Shown one piece after another: positions 8,176 through 16,485 of a stretch of DNA of 64,000 bases. The first letter of the stretch is position 1, and the number at the start of each line of letters is the position of its first letter. Source of the DNA: Flavobacterium limicola (lineage in GTDB: Bacteria; Bacteroidota; Bacteroidia; Flavobacteriales; Flavobacteriaceae); contig NZ_RBXA01000004.1 in assembly GCF_003634755.1 (NCBI RefSeq), forward strand, positions 124,001 to 188,000. The letters run 5' to 3'. The notes beneath the pieces are model-generated. The model searched no databases. It worked only from the letters and a program-made list of their open reading frames with translations, and was not told the origin of the DNA. Made by a program: the position numbers and the translations under genes.

Positions 8176-8203
8176 TCTCGACTGCGCTCGATGTGACAAA
8201 ATC
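8176..8203. repeat. Interspersed intergenic repeat fragment (palindromic)
   Basis: The core CATCTCGACTGCGCTCGATG is an imperfect palindrome, followed by TGACAAA. From memory, similar CTCGACTGCGCTCGA..TGAC pieces are scattered between genes in Flavobacterium; only this copy is seen here. Confidence 0.45.
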
Positions 8204-8211
8204 ATAACGAA

Positions 8212-8251
8212 TTAAAAAAGGCACCAGAAAATAGTTTCGGTGCCTTTTTAA
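8212..8251. terminator. Bidirectional terminator
   Basis: Stem AAAAAGGCACC/GGTGCCTTTTT between the converging DUF5686 and CDF transporter genes, with A and T runs on both sides so that it can act in both directions. Confidence 0.8.
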
Positions 8252-8267
8252 TTTTATTGGATAAAAT

Positions 8268-9137
8268 CTAATCATTTGGTTCCACATGAATCAACACATG
8301 TCCTAACTCCGGAATTTCTTCCCGCAAAGTATCTTTTAGTTTATGAGCGAGATCGTGCCCTTCTTTCACGGTAATATTTGAATCAACAGTAGCATGCAAA
8401 TCTACGTGATATTGCATACCGGCTTTTCGAATAAAACATTTCTCTGTATCGATAATTCCATCCACCTGAATAGAAATTATTCTGATTTGTTCTATTAAAT
8501 CATCGTATAAGTGCTCGTCCATTATTTCGCCCAAAGCGGGTCTAAAAATAAGGTAACTGTTATAAAGTATGAATCCCGAAGCAAAAAGTGCTGCCCAATC
8601 ATCAGCAGATTCGTATCCATTCCCCAAAATTAAAGCAATCGAAATCCCAAGAAATGCTGCCACAGAAGTTATTGCATCGCTGCGATGATGCCAGGCATCA
8701 GCTCGTAGTGAAGAACTATTGGTTTCAATGCTTCTTTTCATCACGATTCGAAAAGAATATTCTTTCCAAATAATGATTGCAGCCAGAACGATTAATGTCC
8801 ATGGTTTTGGCAATTCATGTGGCGTTCCAATATTGATGATACTTTCATAGGCAATAATCGTAGCCGAAGTAATCAAAAAACCTACAACTAGAAAAGTAAT
8901 CAAAGGTTCTGCCCTACCGTGCCCGTAAGGATGATTTTTATCCGCGGGTCTATTGGAATATTTGATTCCAAACAACACTAAAAATGAAGCAAAAATATCA
9001 GTTGTTGATTCAATTGCATCCGCTATTAAGGCATACGAATTTCCAAAAAAACCGGCTAAACCTTTTATTATTGCCAGACAAGTGTTTCCTACAATACTAA
9101 AATAAGTCGCCTTGATTGCCGTTTGTTCGCTTGACAT
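8268..9137 (-). CDS. Cation diffusion facilitator (CDF) metal transporter
   Basis: 289 residues, close to FieF/ZitB-type exporters. Six membrane helices cover about residues 10-205 and a cytoplasmic ferredoxin-like domain the last 85 (VDGIIDTEKCFIRKAG...HVLIHVEPND). The TM2-TM3 loop has HPYGHGRAEPL. The metal site of TM5 is the standard HHRSD (HxxxD). The TM2 half reads ESTTD where FieF has DxxxD, an Asp-to-Glu change at one ligand. CDF proteins export Zn, Fe, Mn or other divalent ions from the cytoplasm in exchange for protons; the metal cannot be decided here. The gene follows murA on the same strand after a hairpin and is probably separately expressed. Confidence 0.9.
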   Translation of the reverse strand: MSSEQTAIKATYFSIVGNTCLAIIKGLAGFFGNSYALIADAIESTTDIFASFLVLFGIKYSNRPADKNHPYGHGRAEPLITFLVVGFLITSATIIAYESIINIGTPHELPKPWTLIVLAAIIIWKEYSFRIVMKRSIETNSSSLRADAWHHRSDAITSVAAFLGISIALILGNGYESADDWAALFASGFILYNSYLIFRPALGEIMDEHLYDDLIEQIRIISIQVDGIIDTEKCFIRKAGMQYHVDLHATVDSNITVKEGHDLAHKLKDTLREEIPELGHVLIHVEPND

Positions 9138-9168
9138 GTATTTTATTTATAGGTGAAGTAAAACTAAA

Positions 9169-9229
9169 ATCGTTTAAGTAAACCGAATTGAATTTTAGAT
9201 TCAAATTCTTTCTGGCTTACTTAAACGAT
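9169..9229 (-). terminator. Long hairpin between murA and the CDF gene
   Basis: A perfect 13-bp inverted repeat ATCGTTTAAGTAA/TTACTTAAACGAT encloses a 35-base loop that can fold further (GAATTGAAT/GATTCAAATTC). It lies just after the murA stop; the T-run on the minus strand is weak, so it may be a terminator or an RNA-stabilising structure. Confidence 0.5.
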
Positions 9230-9250
9230 ATTTTTTATAATTTATGTTAT

Positions 9251-10561
9251 TTACGCGCGTACAATATTCGCTCCAATAGCTCTCAATCGTTCGTCAATGC
9301 GTTCGTATCCTCTGTCGATTTGTTCAATGTTTTGAATGGTACTCGTTCCTTTTGCAGAAAGCGCAGCAATCAATAAGGAGATTCCGGCACGAATATCTGG
9401 TGATGACATTGTTGTTGCTTTGAGTTGTGATTTGAAATCATGCCCCATAACAACAGCACGGTGCGGATCACATAACATGATTTTTGCTCCCATGTCAATT
9501 AACTTGTCAACAAAAAATAATCTGCTTTCAAACATTTTTTGGTGAATCAAAACATCGCCTTTTGCTTGAGTAGCAACCACTAAAACAATACTCAATAAAT
9601 CTGGAGTAAATCCAGGCCAAGGCGCATCAGCAATTGTAAGAATAGAACCGTCAATATCCGTTTTCACTTCATACCCATCTACGTGAGCAGGAATGTAAAT
9701 ATCATCGCCGCGACGTTCCAGAGTAATTCCTAGTTTTCTAAATGTGTTGGGGATTACGCCAAGATTATCCCAACTTACATCTTTTATCGTAATCTCTGAT
9801 TTTGTCATTGCAGCCAGACCAATCCAGCTACCAATTTCAATCATATCAGGAAGAATTCTATGCTCGCAACCACCTAAACTTTCAACCCCTTCTATGGTCA
9901 ATAAGTTAGAACCAACTCCTGTTATTTTAGCTCCCATGGAGTTCAACATCTTACACAATTGTTGCAAGTAAGGTTCACAAGCAGCATTATAAACTGTTGT
10001 TTTTCCTTTGGCCAAAACGGCAGCCATAACAATGTTAGCAGTTCCGGTTACAGATGCTTCGTCTAATAACATATTGGCACCTTTCAATCCTTTTGGTGCT
10101 TCTACGCCATAAAAATGATCTTCTCTGTTGTAACGGAATTTAGCGCCCAGATTGATGAATCCTTCAAAATGCGTATCCAATCTTCTGCGTCCAATTTTAT
10201 CACCACCTGGTTTTGGAATATATCCTTTTCCGAATCGTGCCAAAAGTGGACCAACAATCATAATAGAACCTCTTAGAGAACCGCCTTCTTTCTTGAATGC
10301 TTCGGTTTCCAGATAGTTTATGTTCACCTCATCAGCTTGAAAAGTATACGATCCTGATCCTGTTTTTTGGATTTTTACACCTAAATTTCCTAAAAGCGTA
10401 ATTAGTTTATTGATATCAATAATATCGGGGATATTATTGATAATCACTTTTTCAGGCGTTAAAAGAACGGCACATAAAATTTGTAACGCTTCATTTTTAG
10501 CTCCTTGTGGCGTGATTTCTCCTTTTAGACTAATGCCTCCTTCTATTTTGAAAATTCCCAT
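9251..10561 (-). CDS. murA: UDP-N-acetylglucosamine 1-carboxyvinyltransferase (MurA)
   Basis: 436 residues. MurA transfers enolpyruvate from PEP to UDP-GlcNAc, the first committed step of peptidoglycan synthesis in the cytoplasm. Lys22 in GAKNEALQI is the conserved PEP-binding lysine. The catalytic loop reads PGGDKIGRRRLDTH, so Asp121 stands where E. coli has Cys115, the residue alkylated by fosfomycin. Asp at this place keeps activity and gives natural resistance in other bacteria (established for Mycobacterium and Chlamydia MurA). Two EPSP-synthase-like lobes are complete, with no truncation. The DUF4290 gene lies upstream on the same strand with 107 bp between, so the two may share a transcript. 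Confidence 0.95.
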   Translation of the reverse strand: MGIFKIEGGISLKGEITPQGAKNEALQILCAVLLTPEKVIINNIPDIIDINKLITLLGNLGVKIQKTGSGSYTFQADEVNINYLETEAFKKEGGSLRGSIMIVGPLLARFGKGYIPKPGGDKIGRRRLDTHFEGFINLGAKFRYNREDHFYGVEAPKGLKGANMLLDEASVTGTANIVMAAVLAKGKTTVYNAACEPYLQQLCKMLNSMGAKITGVGSNLLTIEGVESLGGCEHRILPDMIEIGSWIGLAAMTKSEITIKDVSWDNLGVIPNTFRKLGITLERRGDDIYIPAHVDGYEVKTDIDGSILTIADAPWPGFTPDLLSIVLVVATQAKGDVLIHQKMFESRLFFVDKLIDMGAKIMLCDPHRAVVMGHDFKSQLKATTMSSPDIRAGISLLIAALSAKGTSTIQNIEQIDRGYERIDERLRAIGANIVRA

Positions 10562-10573
10562 TTTTTACAGTTA

Positions 10574-10665
10574 TGAGTTATAAATTATTAGATATAAGTT
10601 AAAAATTGACGAGCTAAAAGTTATTACTGAAAAAATTAATAACTTTTAACACCTAATTTATAACT
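10574..10665. repeat. Nested AT-rich inverted repeats between DUF4290 gene and murA
   Basis: Outer arms AGTTATAAATTA (10576-10587) and TAATTTATAACT (10654-10665) enclose inner arms AAAAGTTATTA (10616-10626) and TAATAACTTTT (10637-10647). The region belongs to the simple TAACTTATAACT-like intergenic repeats common in Flavobacterium. Confidence 0.55.
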
Positions 10666-10668
10666 GAT

Positions 10669-11394
10669 TTACAAAGGTTTTCTATTTTGGTTTTTGTGAA
10701 CTGGATTTGGTTTTCCCGTTTTTATATTCTTATTACTAAGAATTTTTGGCTGCCCTACCGGCAAGATTTTATTGGAAACGCGTTTATTGGTTCGTAATAA
10801 ATCCGTGGTATTTAATAATTCCTCTGTACTTTGAATCAAATTCAATTTCCCATCAGAAAGTTCATATAAATGTTCGAAAATTACATCATCTTTTACTGTG
10901 TCTTTGTTCCAACTCAAGTATGATTTTTTCATGTGATTGGCAATCACTTTCACCAAAGCACTTTTCATCTCGCCATCTTCCCATTTATTAGCCACATCAA
11001 TCATATATTTGATGTTATTGCCATAAAATCTGTATTTTGGAAAATTTTGTGGGTATTTTAAAACATCCGGTTTGAGTTGTAACACTTCACGTGAAGGAAT
11101 TGGATACGGTGAATCAGCCACTAATTTAAAATCAGACATTATAAAAAGCTGATCCCACAATTTGTGCTGAAAATCAGGAACATCACGCAAATGTGGATTC
11201 AAACTTCCCATCACCTGAATAATGTATTTTGCCGCTTTGTTGCGTTCTACATCATCTTCAATTTTAGTTGCCTGATCAATCAATTTCTGCAAATGACGGC
11301 CGTATTCCGGAATAATCAAATGCGATCTCTCGGCATTATATTCCAAATGATGCACGACATCGTTCGAGTTTTCTTTAATATATTTTGAATTCAT
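10669..11394 (-). CDS. DUF4290 domain-containing protein
   Basis: Read from the ATG at 11394 the product has 241 residues; a TTG at 11421 would add nine unconserved residues and is less likely. The N-terminal part (DVVHHLEYNAERSHLIIPEYGRHLQKLIDQA) and the whole first 190 residues match the DUF4290 family of Bacteroidetes: soluble, mostly helical, without signal peptide or membrane segment. The C-terminal 50 residues are basic and of low complexity (KPNPVHKNQNRKPL), which could bind nucleic acid. Its biochemical role is unknown. The gene is upstream of murA on the same strand. Confidence 0.85.
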   Translation of the reverse strand: MNSKYIKENSNDVVHHLEYNAERSHLIIPEYGRHLQKLIDQATKIEDDVERNKAAKYIIQVMGSLNPHLRDVPDFQHKLWDQLFIMSDFKLVADSPYPIPSREVLQLKPDVLKYPQNFPKYRFYGNNIKYMIDVANKWEDGEMKSALVKVIANHMKKSYLSWNKDTVKDDVIFEHLYELSDGKLNLIQSTEELLNTTDLLRTNKRVSNKILPVGQPKILSNKNIKTGKPNPVHKNQNRKPL

Positions 11395-11480
11395 ATTCGA
11401 ATGTATCTGTTTTGATTCCAATGCTTTTTTCGAAAATTAGAACCATTCGAACACAGCAAATCAAAAGTTTTATGTTGTCA

Positions 11481-11765
11481 TTAAAGGGAAATAATACCTT
11501 CTATTGTAGAAACTTCCAGGTATTTATCTACTATTTCTTGTGAATGTTTCATAGTAACATCAACAGATATGCTGGTAAATTTTCCTGTTTTGGATTTTGT
11601 AGTTTTGATAACTGCGCCCATACAGTCAAATGCCAATTGCACTCTTTCTATGTTATCACTTTCTGTTGGTACAATAAATTTAAATAAGTATTCTGCTGGC
11701 CATGTATTGCTCATATCCAACTCGACTTTTAATCTATCATAAAATTCTTCAGTCTTCTTATCCAT
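11481..11765 (-). CDS. DUF493 (UPF0250/YbeD-like) family protein
   Basis: 94 residues, a single small alpha/beta domain of the DUF493 family: YLFKFIVPTESDNIERVQLAFD in the first half and TGKFTSISVDVTMKHSQEIVDKYLEVSTIEGIISL in the second, the ferredoxin-like pattern of E. coli YbeD. YbeD-type proteins are thought to be regulatory (ACT-like fold); no substrate is known. It is the first gene of the leftward DUF493-DUF4290-murA stretch. Its divergent neighbour is the NTPase gene at 11913. Confidence 0.85.
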   Translation of the reverse strand: MDKKTEEFYDRLKVELDMSNTWPAEYLFKFIVPTESDNIERVQLAFDCMGAVIKTTKSKTGKFTSISVDVTMKHSQEIVDKYLEVSTIEGIISL

Positions 11766-11887
11766 TTTCTATTTAAAAATAAAGGCAAATATACGGTTTA
11801 GAACGTAAATTATGAATTTTGAATTATGATTTTTTGTCTAATCGCATTTTAACCGCAATGATTTTTTCAAATCCCGATAAGTTTAAG

Positions 11888-11895
11888 TAAATTTG
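11888..11895 (+). promoter_or_regulatory. -7 box (TAAATTTG) before the 11913 NTPase gene
   Basis: TAAATTTG fits TAnnTTTG and is followed by C. No TTG stands at the usual distance upstream. It lies 17 nt before the GTG start. Confidence 0.4.
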
Positions 11896-11912
11896 CCCCT
11901 TATTTTTTAAAA

Positions 11913-12452
11913 GTGCAAAAAGAAATCATAGTTATCATTGGCGGTCCAGGAACAGGTAAAACCACTATTATCGACGGATTGGTCGCTAGAGGACATTGTT
12001 GTTATCCCGAAATTTCCCGAGAGGTGACTTTGGAAGCAAAAAAACAAGGAATCGAACAATTGTTCCTTGAAAAACCTTTGTTATTCAGCGAATTACTTCT
12101 TGAAGGAAGAAAAAAACAATTTCAAAATGCTTCAAAAGAGCCGCATGAAGTTGTATTTATCGACAGAGGAATTCCGGATGTTTTGGCTTACATGCATTAC
12201 ATTGGCGATAGTTATCCTGCTTCTTTTGATGCCGCTTGCCGCGAACATACCTATTCAAAAATATTCATTCTCCCGCCTTGGGAAGAAATTTATATCAGCG
12301 ATCACGAACGTTACGAAAACTTCGAACAAGCTAAACTCATCTACAATCATCTTACGGAAACCTATCAAAGTTACGGTTACGAACTTATAGAAGTTCCAAA
12401 AGACACGATGGATAACAGAATTCTTTTTATCTTAGATGAAATTTCTAAATAG
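11913..12452 (+). CDS. AAA/NadR-like P-loop NTPase
   Basis: 179 residues beginning with GTG at 11913; no in-frame ATG lies near enough to keep the P-loop. Walker A is GGPGTGKTT at residues 10-18, followed by RGHCCYPEISREVTLEAKKQG, a block typical of the AAA_28 family of small predicted ATPases/kinases. FIDRGIPDVLAYMHYIG (about 91-107) is the second conserved block, with Asp-Arg as in nucleoside and ribosylnicotinamide kinases. The protein is soluble. The substrate is not known. It lies 59 bases before recQ on the same strand, probably in one transcript with recQ and fmt. Confidence 0.8.
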   Translation: MQKEIIVIIGGPGTGKTTIIDGLVARGHCCYPEISREVTLEAKKQGIEQLFLEKPLLFSELLLEGRKKQFQNASKEPHEVVFIDRGIPDVLAYMHYIGDSYPASFDAACREHTYSKIFILPPWEEIYISDHERYENFEQAKLIYNHLTETYQSYGYELIEVPKDTMDNRILFILDEISK

Positions 12453-12511
12453 TCTGCAGGTTTAAGATTTAAGCTTTGGACTGTTTTTCAATGAAATGAA
12501 ATCTATACTTT

Positions 12512-14407
12512 ATGCAAGAAGCAGTAGCTTTTCTTCAAAAATATTGGAAGCACGACAAATTCAGGTCGTTGCAAAAGGAAATCATTGATTCCGTTTTAAG
12601 CGGTCATGACACTTTTGCATTGATGCCAACCGGCGGCGGAAAATCAGTTTGTTTTCAGATTCCGGCAATGATGAATGAAGGCATTTGCCTGGTGGTGTCA
12701 CCATTGGTAGCACTAATGAAAGATCAAGTCGCCAATTTGCAAAAGCGAAACATCAAAGCCATTGCATTGACAGGCGGAATTCGATCCGAGGAAATGATCG
12801 ATTTACTGGACAATTGCCAATTCGGAAATTACAAATTTCTATATTTATCTCCAGAACGTCTTCAATCCGATTGGATTTTGGAACGAATAAAAAATCTCCC
12901 AATCAATTTAATCACTATAGATGAAGCGCACTGCGTCTCACAATGGGGACATGATTTCCGACCTGCTTATTTAAAAATTTCGGAATTAAAAAAACATTTT
13001 CCAACAGTGCCATTTTTGGCATTGACTGCCACTGCGACGCCAAGAGTCAAAGAAGATATTATCAATGAGTTGGGACTGCATAAACCAAAAGTTTTCGAAA
13101 AATCATTCGCCAGGGAAAATATTGCTTACATGATTTTTGAGGTCGAGGATAAACTTTTTAGAATAGAACAAATTCTAAAGAAAAACCCACAACCTTCCAT
13201 AATATATGTGCGAAACAGAAAATCATGTCTTGATATTTCCTCACAGTTGAATTCATTAGGATTTAAAGCTACATATTATCACGGTGGGCTTTCGTCCAAA
13301 GAAAAAGACAAAAACATGCAATCCTGGATGAATGAAGAAGTGCAGGTTATTGTGGCTACCAATGCGTTTGGAATGGGAATTGATAAAGCAAATGTAAAAA
13401 CGGTGATTCACATTCAGCTCCCGGAAAACATGGAAAATTATTATCAGGAAGCCGGACGTGCAGGAAGAAATGGAGAAAGAGCCTTTGCCGTTTTATTGAC
13501 CAGTCCTTCTGATGTTATTCAGGCTCAAAGCCAATTTATCAATATTCTTCCTGATAAAAAGTTTTTGAATCTCATGTATGTCAAGCTCTGCAACTATTTT
13601 CAAATCGCTTACGGAGAAGGAATCAATGAGCAGTTCAATTTCAATTTGCATCATTTTTGTTTAAAATATGAATTCCCAACACTGAAAACCTACAATGCCA
13701 TGCAATTCCTGGACCGACAAGGAATCATTAGCTTGTCTCAAGAATTTTCAGAAAAAATCACCATGCAGTTTCTAATACCTTCCAAAGAAGTGATTCGGTA
13801 TATGAGTTTAAATCCAAACGATGAGGAAATTATTTTAGCCATTTTGCGAACGTATCCGGGAATTTACGAAATGCAAACTGCCTTCAATCTGCAGCTGATT
13901 GCTAAAAAATCAAATCATAAGGAAGCTGAAATTCAGGCTGTTTTGCATAAATTAAAAGAAAAAGAAATTATAGATTATCATTCAAAAAATAATGACGCCA
14001 CATTAATTTTCAATGAAGTTCGAGAAGATGACAGAACCATCAATCGGGTTTCGAAACATTTAGAGAATCAAAATCAATTAAAAAAAGAGCAACTTCAATC
14101 TGTAATTCAGTACATCAGTGAGAAAAAAGTGTGCAAAAATAAGTTGATTTTAAATTATTTTGGCGAAAAAACAATTGTTGATTGCGGCATTTGCTCGTTT
14201 TGCATTACCAAAAAAATAAAGAAAAAAGATGTATCACTACTTTCTACAGCAATAATTGCTTTATTGCAAGGCGAAGATTTAAATTCAAGAGACATTCAAA
14301 ATAAAACTAAAAATAGTCCGGACGAAGTTATTGGAGTACTTCAGGATTTATTAGAAAACAACACAATTTTGGTTAAACCAAATAACAAATATACTTTACG
14401 ATCATAA
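12512..14407 (+). CDS. recQ: ATP-dependent DNA helicase RecQ (short form)
   Basis: 631 residues. Motif I is PTGGGKS (39-45), motif II DEAH (137-140) followed by the RecQ-specific aromatic loop CVSQWGHDFRPAYLKI. The second RecA lobe holds YHGGLSSKEK, VIVATNAFGMGIDKA and motif VI QEAGRAGRNGE. The C-terminal zinc-binding part keeps four Cys (KVCKNKL..VDCGICSFC). After it only about 65 residues remain and no HRDC domain is visible, so this is a shorter RecQ than the E. coli enzyme. RecQ unwinds forks and recombination intermediates 3' to 5'. The stop overlaps the fmt ATG by one base (TAATG), so the two are translationally coupled. Confidence 0.93.
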   Translation: MQEAVAFLQKYWKHDKFRSLQKEIIDSVLSGHDTFALMPTGGGKSVCFQIPAMMNEGICLVVSPLVALMKDQVANLQKRNIKAIALTGGIRSEEMIDLLDNCQFGNYKFLYLSPERLQSDWILERIKNLPINLITIDEAHCVSQWGHDFRPAYLKISELKKHFPTVPFLALTATATPRVKEDIINELGLHKPKVFEKSFARENIAYMIFEVEDKLFRIEQILKKNPQPSIIYVRNRKSCLDISSQLNSLGFKATYYHGGLSSKEKDKNMQSWMNEEVQVIVATNAFGMGIDKANVKTVIHIQLPENMENYYQEAGRAGRNGERAFAVLLTSPSDVIQAQSQFINILPDKKFLNLMYVKLCNYFQIAYGEGINEQFNFNLHHFCLKYEFPTLKTYNAMQFLDRQGIISLSQEFSEKITMQFLIPSKEVIRYMSLNPNDEEIILAILRTYPGIYEMQTAFNLQLIAKKSNHKEAEIQAVLHKLKEKEIIDYHSKNNDATLIFNEVREDDRTINRVSKHLENQNQLKKEQLQSVIQYISEKKVCKNKLILNYFGEKTIVDCGICSFCITKKIKKKDVSLLSTAIIALLQGEDLNSRDIQNKTKNSPDEVIGVLQDLLENNTILVKPNNKYTLRS

Positions 14408-15354
14408 TGGAAAAATTACGAATTGTTTTTATGGGTACGCCCGAATTTGCAGTGGGAATATTAGACACAATAATCAAAAACAACTATGAGGTTGTAGGTG
14501 TCATCACTGCTGCGGACAAACCAGCAGGCCGAGGACAAAAATTAAAATATTCTGCAGTAAAGGAATACGCGCTGGCTCATAATCTTACTTTATTGCAGCC
14601 TTTAAACTTAAAAGACGAAACTTTTTTGGCTGAATTAAAAGCGCTGAATGCTAATTTACAAATTGTAGTTGCGTTTAGAATGCTGCCAAAAGTTGTTTGG
14701 GAAATGCCTTCATTAGGCACATTCAATCTTCATGCTTCACTCCTGCCGAATTATCGCGGTGCCGCACCAATAAATTGGGCAATTATCAATGGAGAAACTA
14801 AAACGGGTGTCACCACTTTTTTTATCGATGATAAAATCGATACTGGGGCGATGATTTTAAGTTCCGAAATTGCAATTAATGAAACCGAAAATGCGGGTCA
14901 CTTACACGACCGATTAATGGAATTAGGAAGCAAGACCGTTATTGACACTTTGGAAATGATTGAAAAAGGAAATGTATCGACAGTTGTTCAAAAAGACACC
15001 GCTGATATCAAAACTGCCTACAAACTCAACAAAGAGAATTGCAAAATAGATTGGACAAAATCAGCTCAAGAAATAAACAATCTGATTCGAGGCTTGAGTC
15101 CCTATCCGGCAGCTTGGTGTTTTTTTGGAGATAAAAATGAAGAATGGAATGTCAAAATATACGAAACCAAAATAATTTCTGAGGAGCACAATCATCCGAT
15201 AGGAAGTTTAATTTGTACCAAAAAAGAAATGAAAATTGCGGTTAAAAATGGTTTCATCCAAATACTTAATTTACAGTTTCCGGGTAAAAAGAAAATGAGC
15301 ACACCAGAATTATTGAATGGTATTGCATTTTCAGCGGATGCAAAAGTCTATTAA
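14407..15354 (+). CDS. fmt: Methionyl-tRNA formyltransferase
   Basis: 315 residues, the normal length. It formylates Met-tRNA(fMet) with 10-formyl-tetrahydrofolate for initiation. The N-terminal Rossmann part has IVFMGTPEFAV (6-16) and the tRNA-contacting loop TAADKPAGRGQKL (35-46). The active site is FNLHASLLPNYRGAAPINWAI with Asn107 and His109, and the catalytic Asp sits in DDKIDTGAMI. The C-terminal domain (from about 205) includes GLSPYPAAWCFF. It is coupled to recQ by a one-base overlap and is followed by the independently promoted HU gene. Confidence 0.96.
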   Translation: MEKLRIVFMGTPEFAVGILDTIIKNNYEVVGVITAADKPAGRGQKLKYSAVKEYALAHNLTLLQPLNLKDETFLAELKALNANLQIVVAFRMLPKVVWEMPSLGTFNLHASLLPNYRGAAPINWAIINGETKTGVTTFFIDDKIDTGAMILSSEIAINETENAGHLHDRLMELGSKTVIDTLEMIEKGNVSTVVQKDTADIKTAYKLNKENCKIDWTKSAQEINNLIRGLSPYPAAWCFFGDKNEEWNVKIYETKIISEEHNHPIGSLICTKKEMKIAVKNGFIQILNLQFPGKKKMSTPELLNGIAFSADAKVY

Positions 15355-15459
15355 CATCAACAATAACGGGTGTTTCTTAACTTTAATCAGAAATAACCAT
15401 TGATTTATCAACAAAAAAAATAAGTTATCAACAAAACGGCGTAAATTAACATGAAACGC

Positions 15460-15489
15460 TTGCAAGGAACGTATTTCCTACTAAATTTG
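15460..15489 (+). promoter_or_regulatory. Consensus Bacteroidetes promoter of the HU gene
   Basis: TTG at 15460-15462, a spacer of 19 bp, then TAAATTTG at 15482-15489 followed by T. Both boxes match the TTG/TAnnTTTG consensus. The start codon is 44 nt downstream. Confidence 0.8.
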
Positions 15490-15533
15490 TGTATTAACAA
15501 TTTTTAATAACCAACAATTAATAACTATTTATT

Positions 15534-15806
15534 ATGAACAAATCAGAATTAATCGATGCTATCGCTGCTGATGCAGGAATCACAAAAGCTGCTGCAAAAT
15601 TAGCTTTAGAGTCATTTTTAGGAAACGTGGGAGGTACTTTGAAAAAAGGTGGAAGAGTATCTTTAGTAGGTTTCGGATCATGGTCTGTTTCTGCTAGAGC
15701 TGCAAGAGACGGTAGAAATCCTCAAACAGGAAAAACTATCCAAATTGCTGCTAAAAACGTAGTAAAATTTAAAGCAGGTGCAGAATTAGAAGGTGCGGTA
15801 AACTAG
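15534..15806 (+). CDS. hup: DNA-binding protein HU
   Basis: 90 residues, the exact size of HU-family proteins. MNKSELIDAIAADAGITKAAAKLALESFL forms the helical dimer base, and GFGSWSVSARAARDGRNPQTGKTIQIAAKNVVKFKAGAEL the beta arms with the DNA-intercalating RNPQTG tip. HU bends DNA and compacts the nucleoid. It differs from IHF subunits by lacking their specific arm residues, so HU is the better name. A full-consensus promoter and a strong terminator frame it as a highly expressed single gene. Confidence 0.95.
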   Translation: MNKSELIDAIAADAGITKAAAKLALESFLGNVGGTLKKGGRVSLVGFGSWSVSARAARDGRNPQTGKTIQIAAKNVVKFKAGAELEGAVN

Positions 15807-15829
15807 TTTCAACCCCCTTAATATAATCA

Positions 15830-15853
15830 AAACCTTCCATCTGGAAGGTTTTT
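15830..15853 (+). terminator. Rho-independent terminator of the HU gene
   Basis: Stem AACCTTCCA/TGGAAGGTT with a short loop followed by seven T. Confidence 0.85.
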
Positions 15854-15924
15854 TTATACATTTAGACGATTTTATTTGGCACTATTATAATAAAAAACTT
15901 AAATTTAATAAAAAATAAAATCCA

Positions 15925-16485
15925 ATGATTACAGAAAAATTAAAAAAAGGATATTTGCTTATTGCAGAGCCTACGATAATTGGGGATTTATCATTTAATA
16001 GATCGGTAATTTTATTAGCTGATTATAATCAAGAGGGATCCGTTGGTTTTATAATTAATAAACCTTTGAAATATACCATCCATGATTTAATTCCAGATAT
16101 TGATGCTAGATTTAAAATTTACAATGGAGGCCCTGTAGAACAAGACAATCTTTATTTTATTCATAATAGACCTGATTTGATTTCTAATAGCATTGAAATA
16201 TCAAATGGGATATATTGGGGAGGTGATTTTGAATCTACAAAAGAGCTCATCAATGAAGGAAAAATAAGTAAAAATAATATCCGATTCTTTTTAGGATATA
16301 CCGGTTGGGATGAAAAACAACTAGAATCCGAGATGGAAAACAACTCATGGATCATTACTGCAAATAGCTATGAAAATAAAATAATTGGAAAATCAGCCAC
16401 TCACTTCTGGAAAGAACAAATCATGGAATTAGGTGGTGAATATCTAATCTGGTCGAATGCTCCAGAAAATCCATACTTAAATTAA
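15925..16485 (+). CDS. YqgE/AlgH family protein
   Basis: 186 residues, the usual length of the YqgE/AlgH (UPF0301) family. Conserved blocks are GYLLIAEPTIIGDLSFNRSVI near the start, GSVGFIINKP, YNGGPVEQDNLYFIH, WGGDFES and RFFLGYTGWDEKQLESE. The fold is a soluble alpha/beta structure; AlgH was linked to alginate control in Pseudomonas, but no molecular function is settled. The stop overlaps by four bases with the stop of the converging aminotransferase gene, so the two genes share their 3' ends and no terminator stands between them. Confidence 0.92.
   Translation: MITEKLKKGYLLIAEPTIIGDLSFNRSVILLADYNQEGSVGFIINKPLKYTIHDLIPDIDARFKIYNGGPVEQDNLYFIHNRPDLISNSIEISNGIYWGGDFESTKELINEGKISKNNIRFFLGYTGWDEKQLESEMENNSWIITANSYENKIIGKSATHFWKEQIMELGGEYLIWSNAPENPYLN

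Noticed and set aside
12067..12390. 107-codon frame inside the P-loop NTPase gene
   Set aside because: Shadow frame; the main frame has Walker A and a second conserved block.
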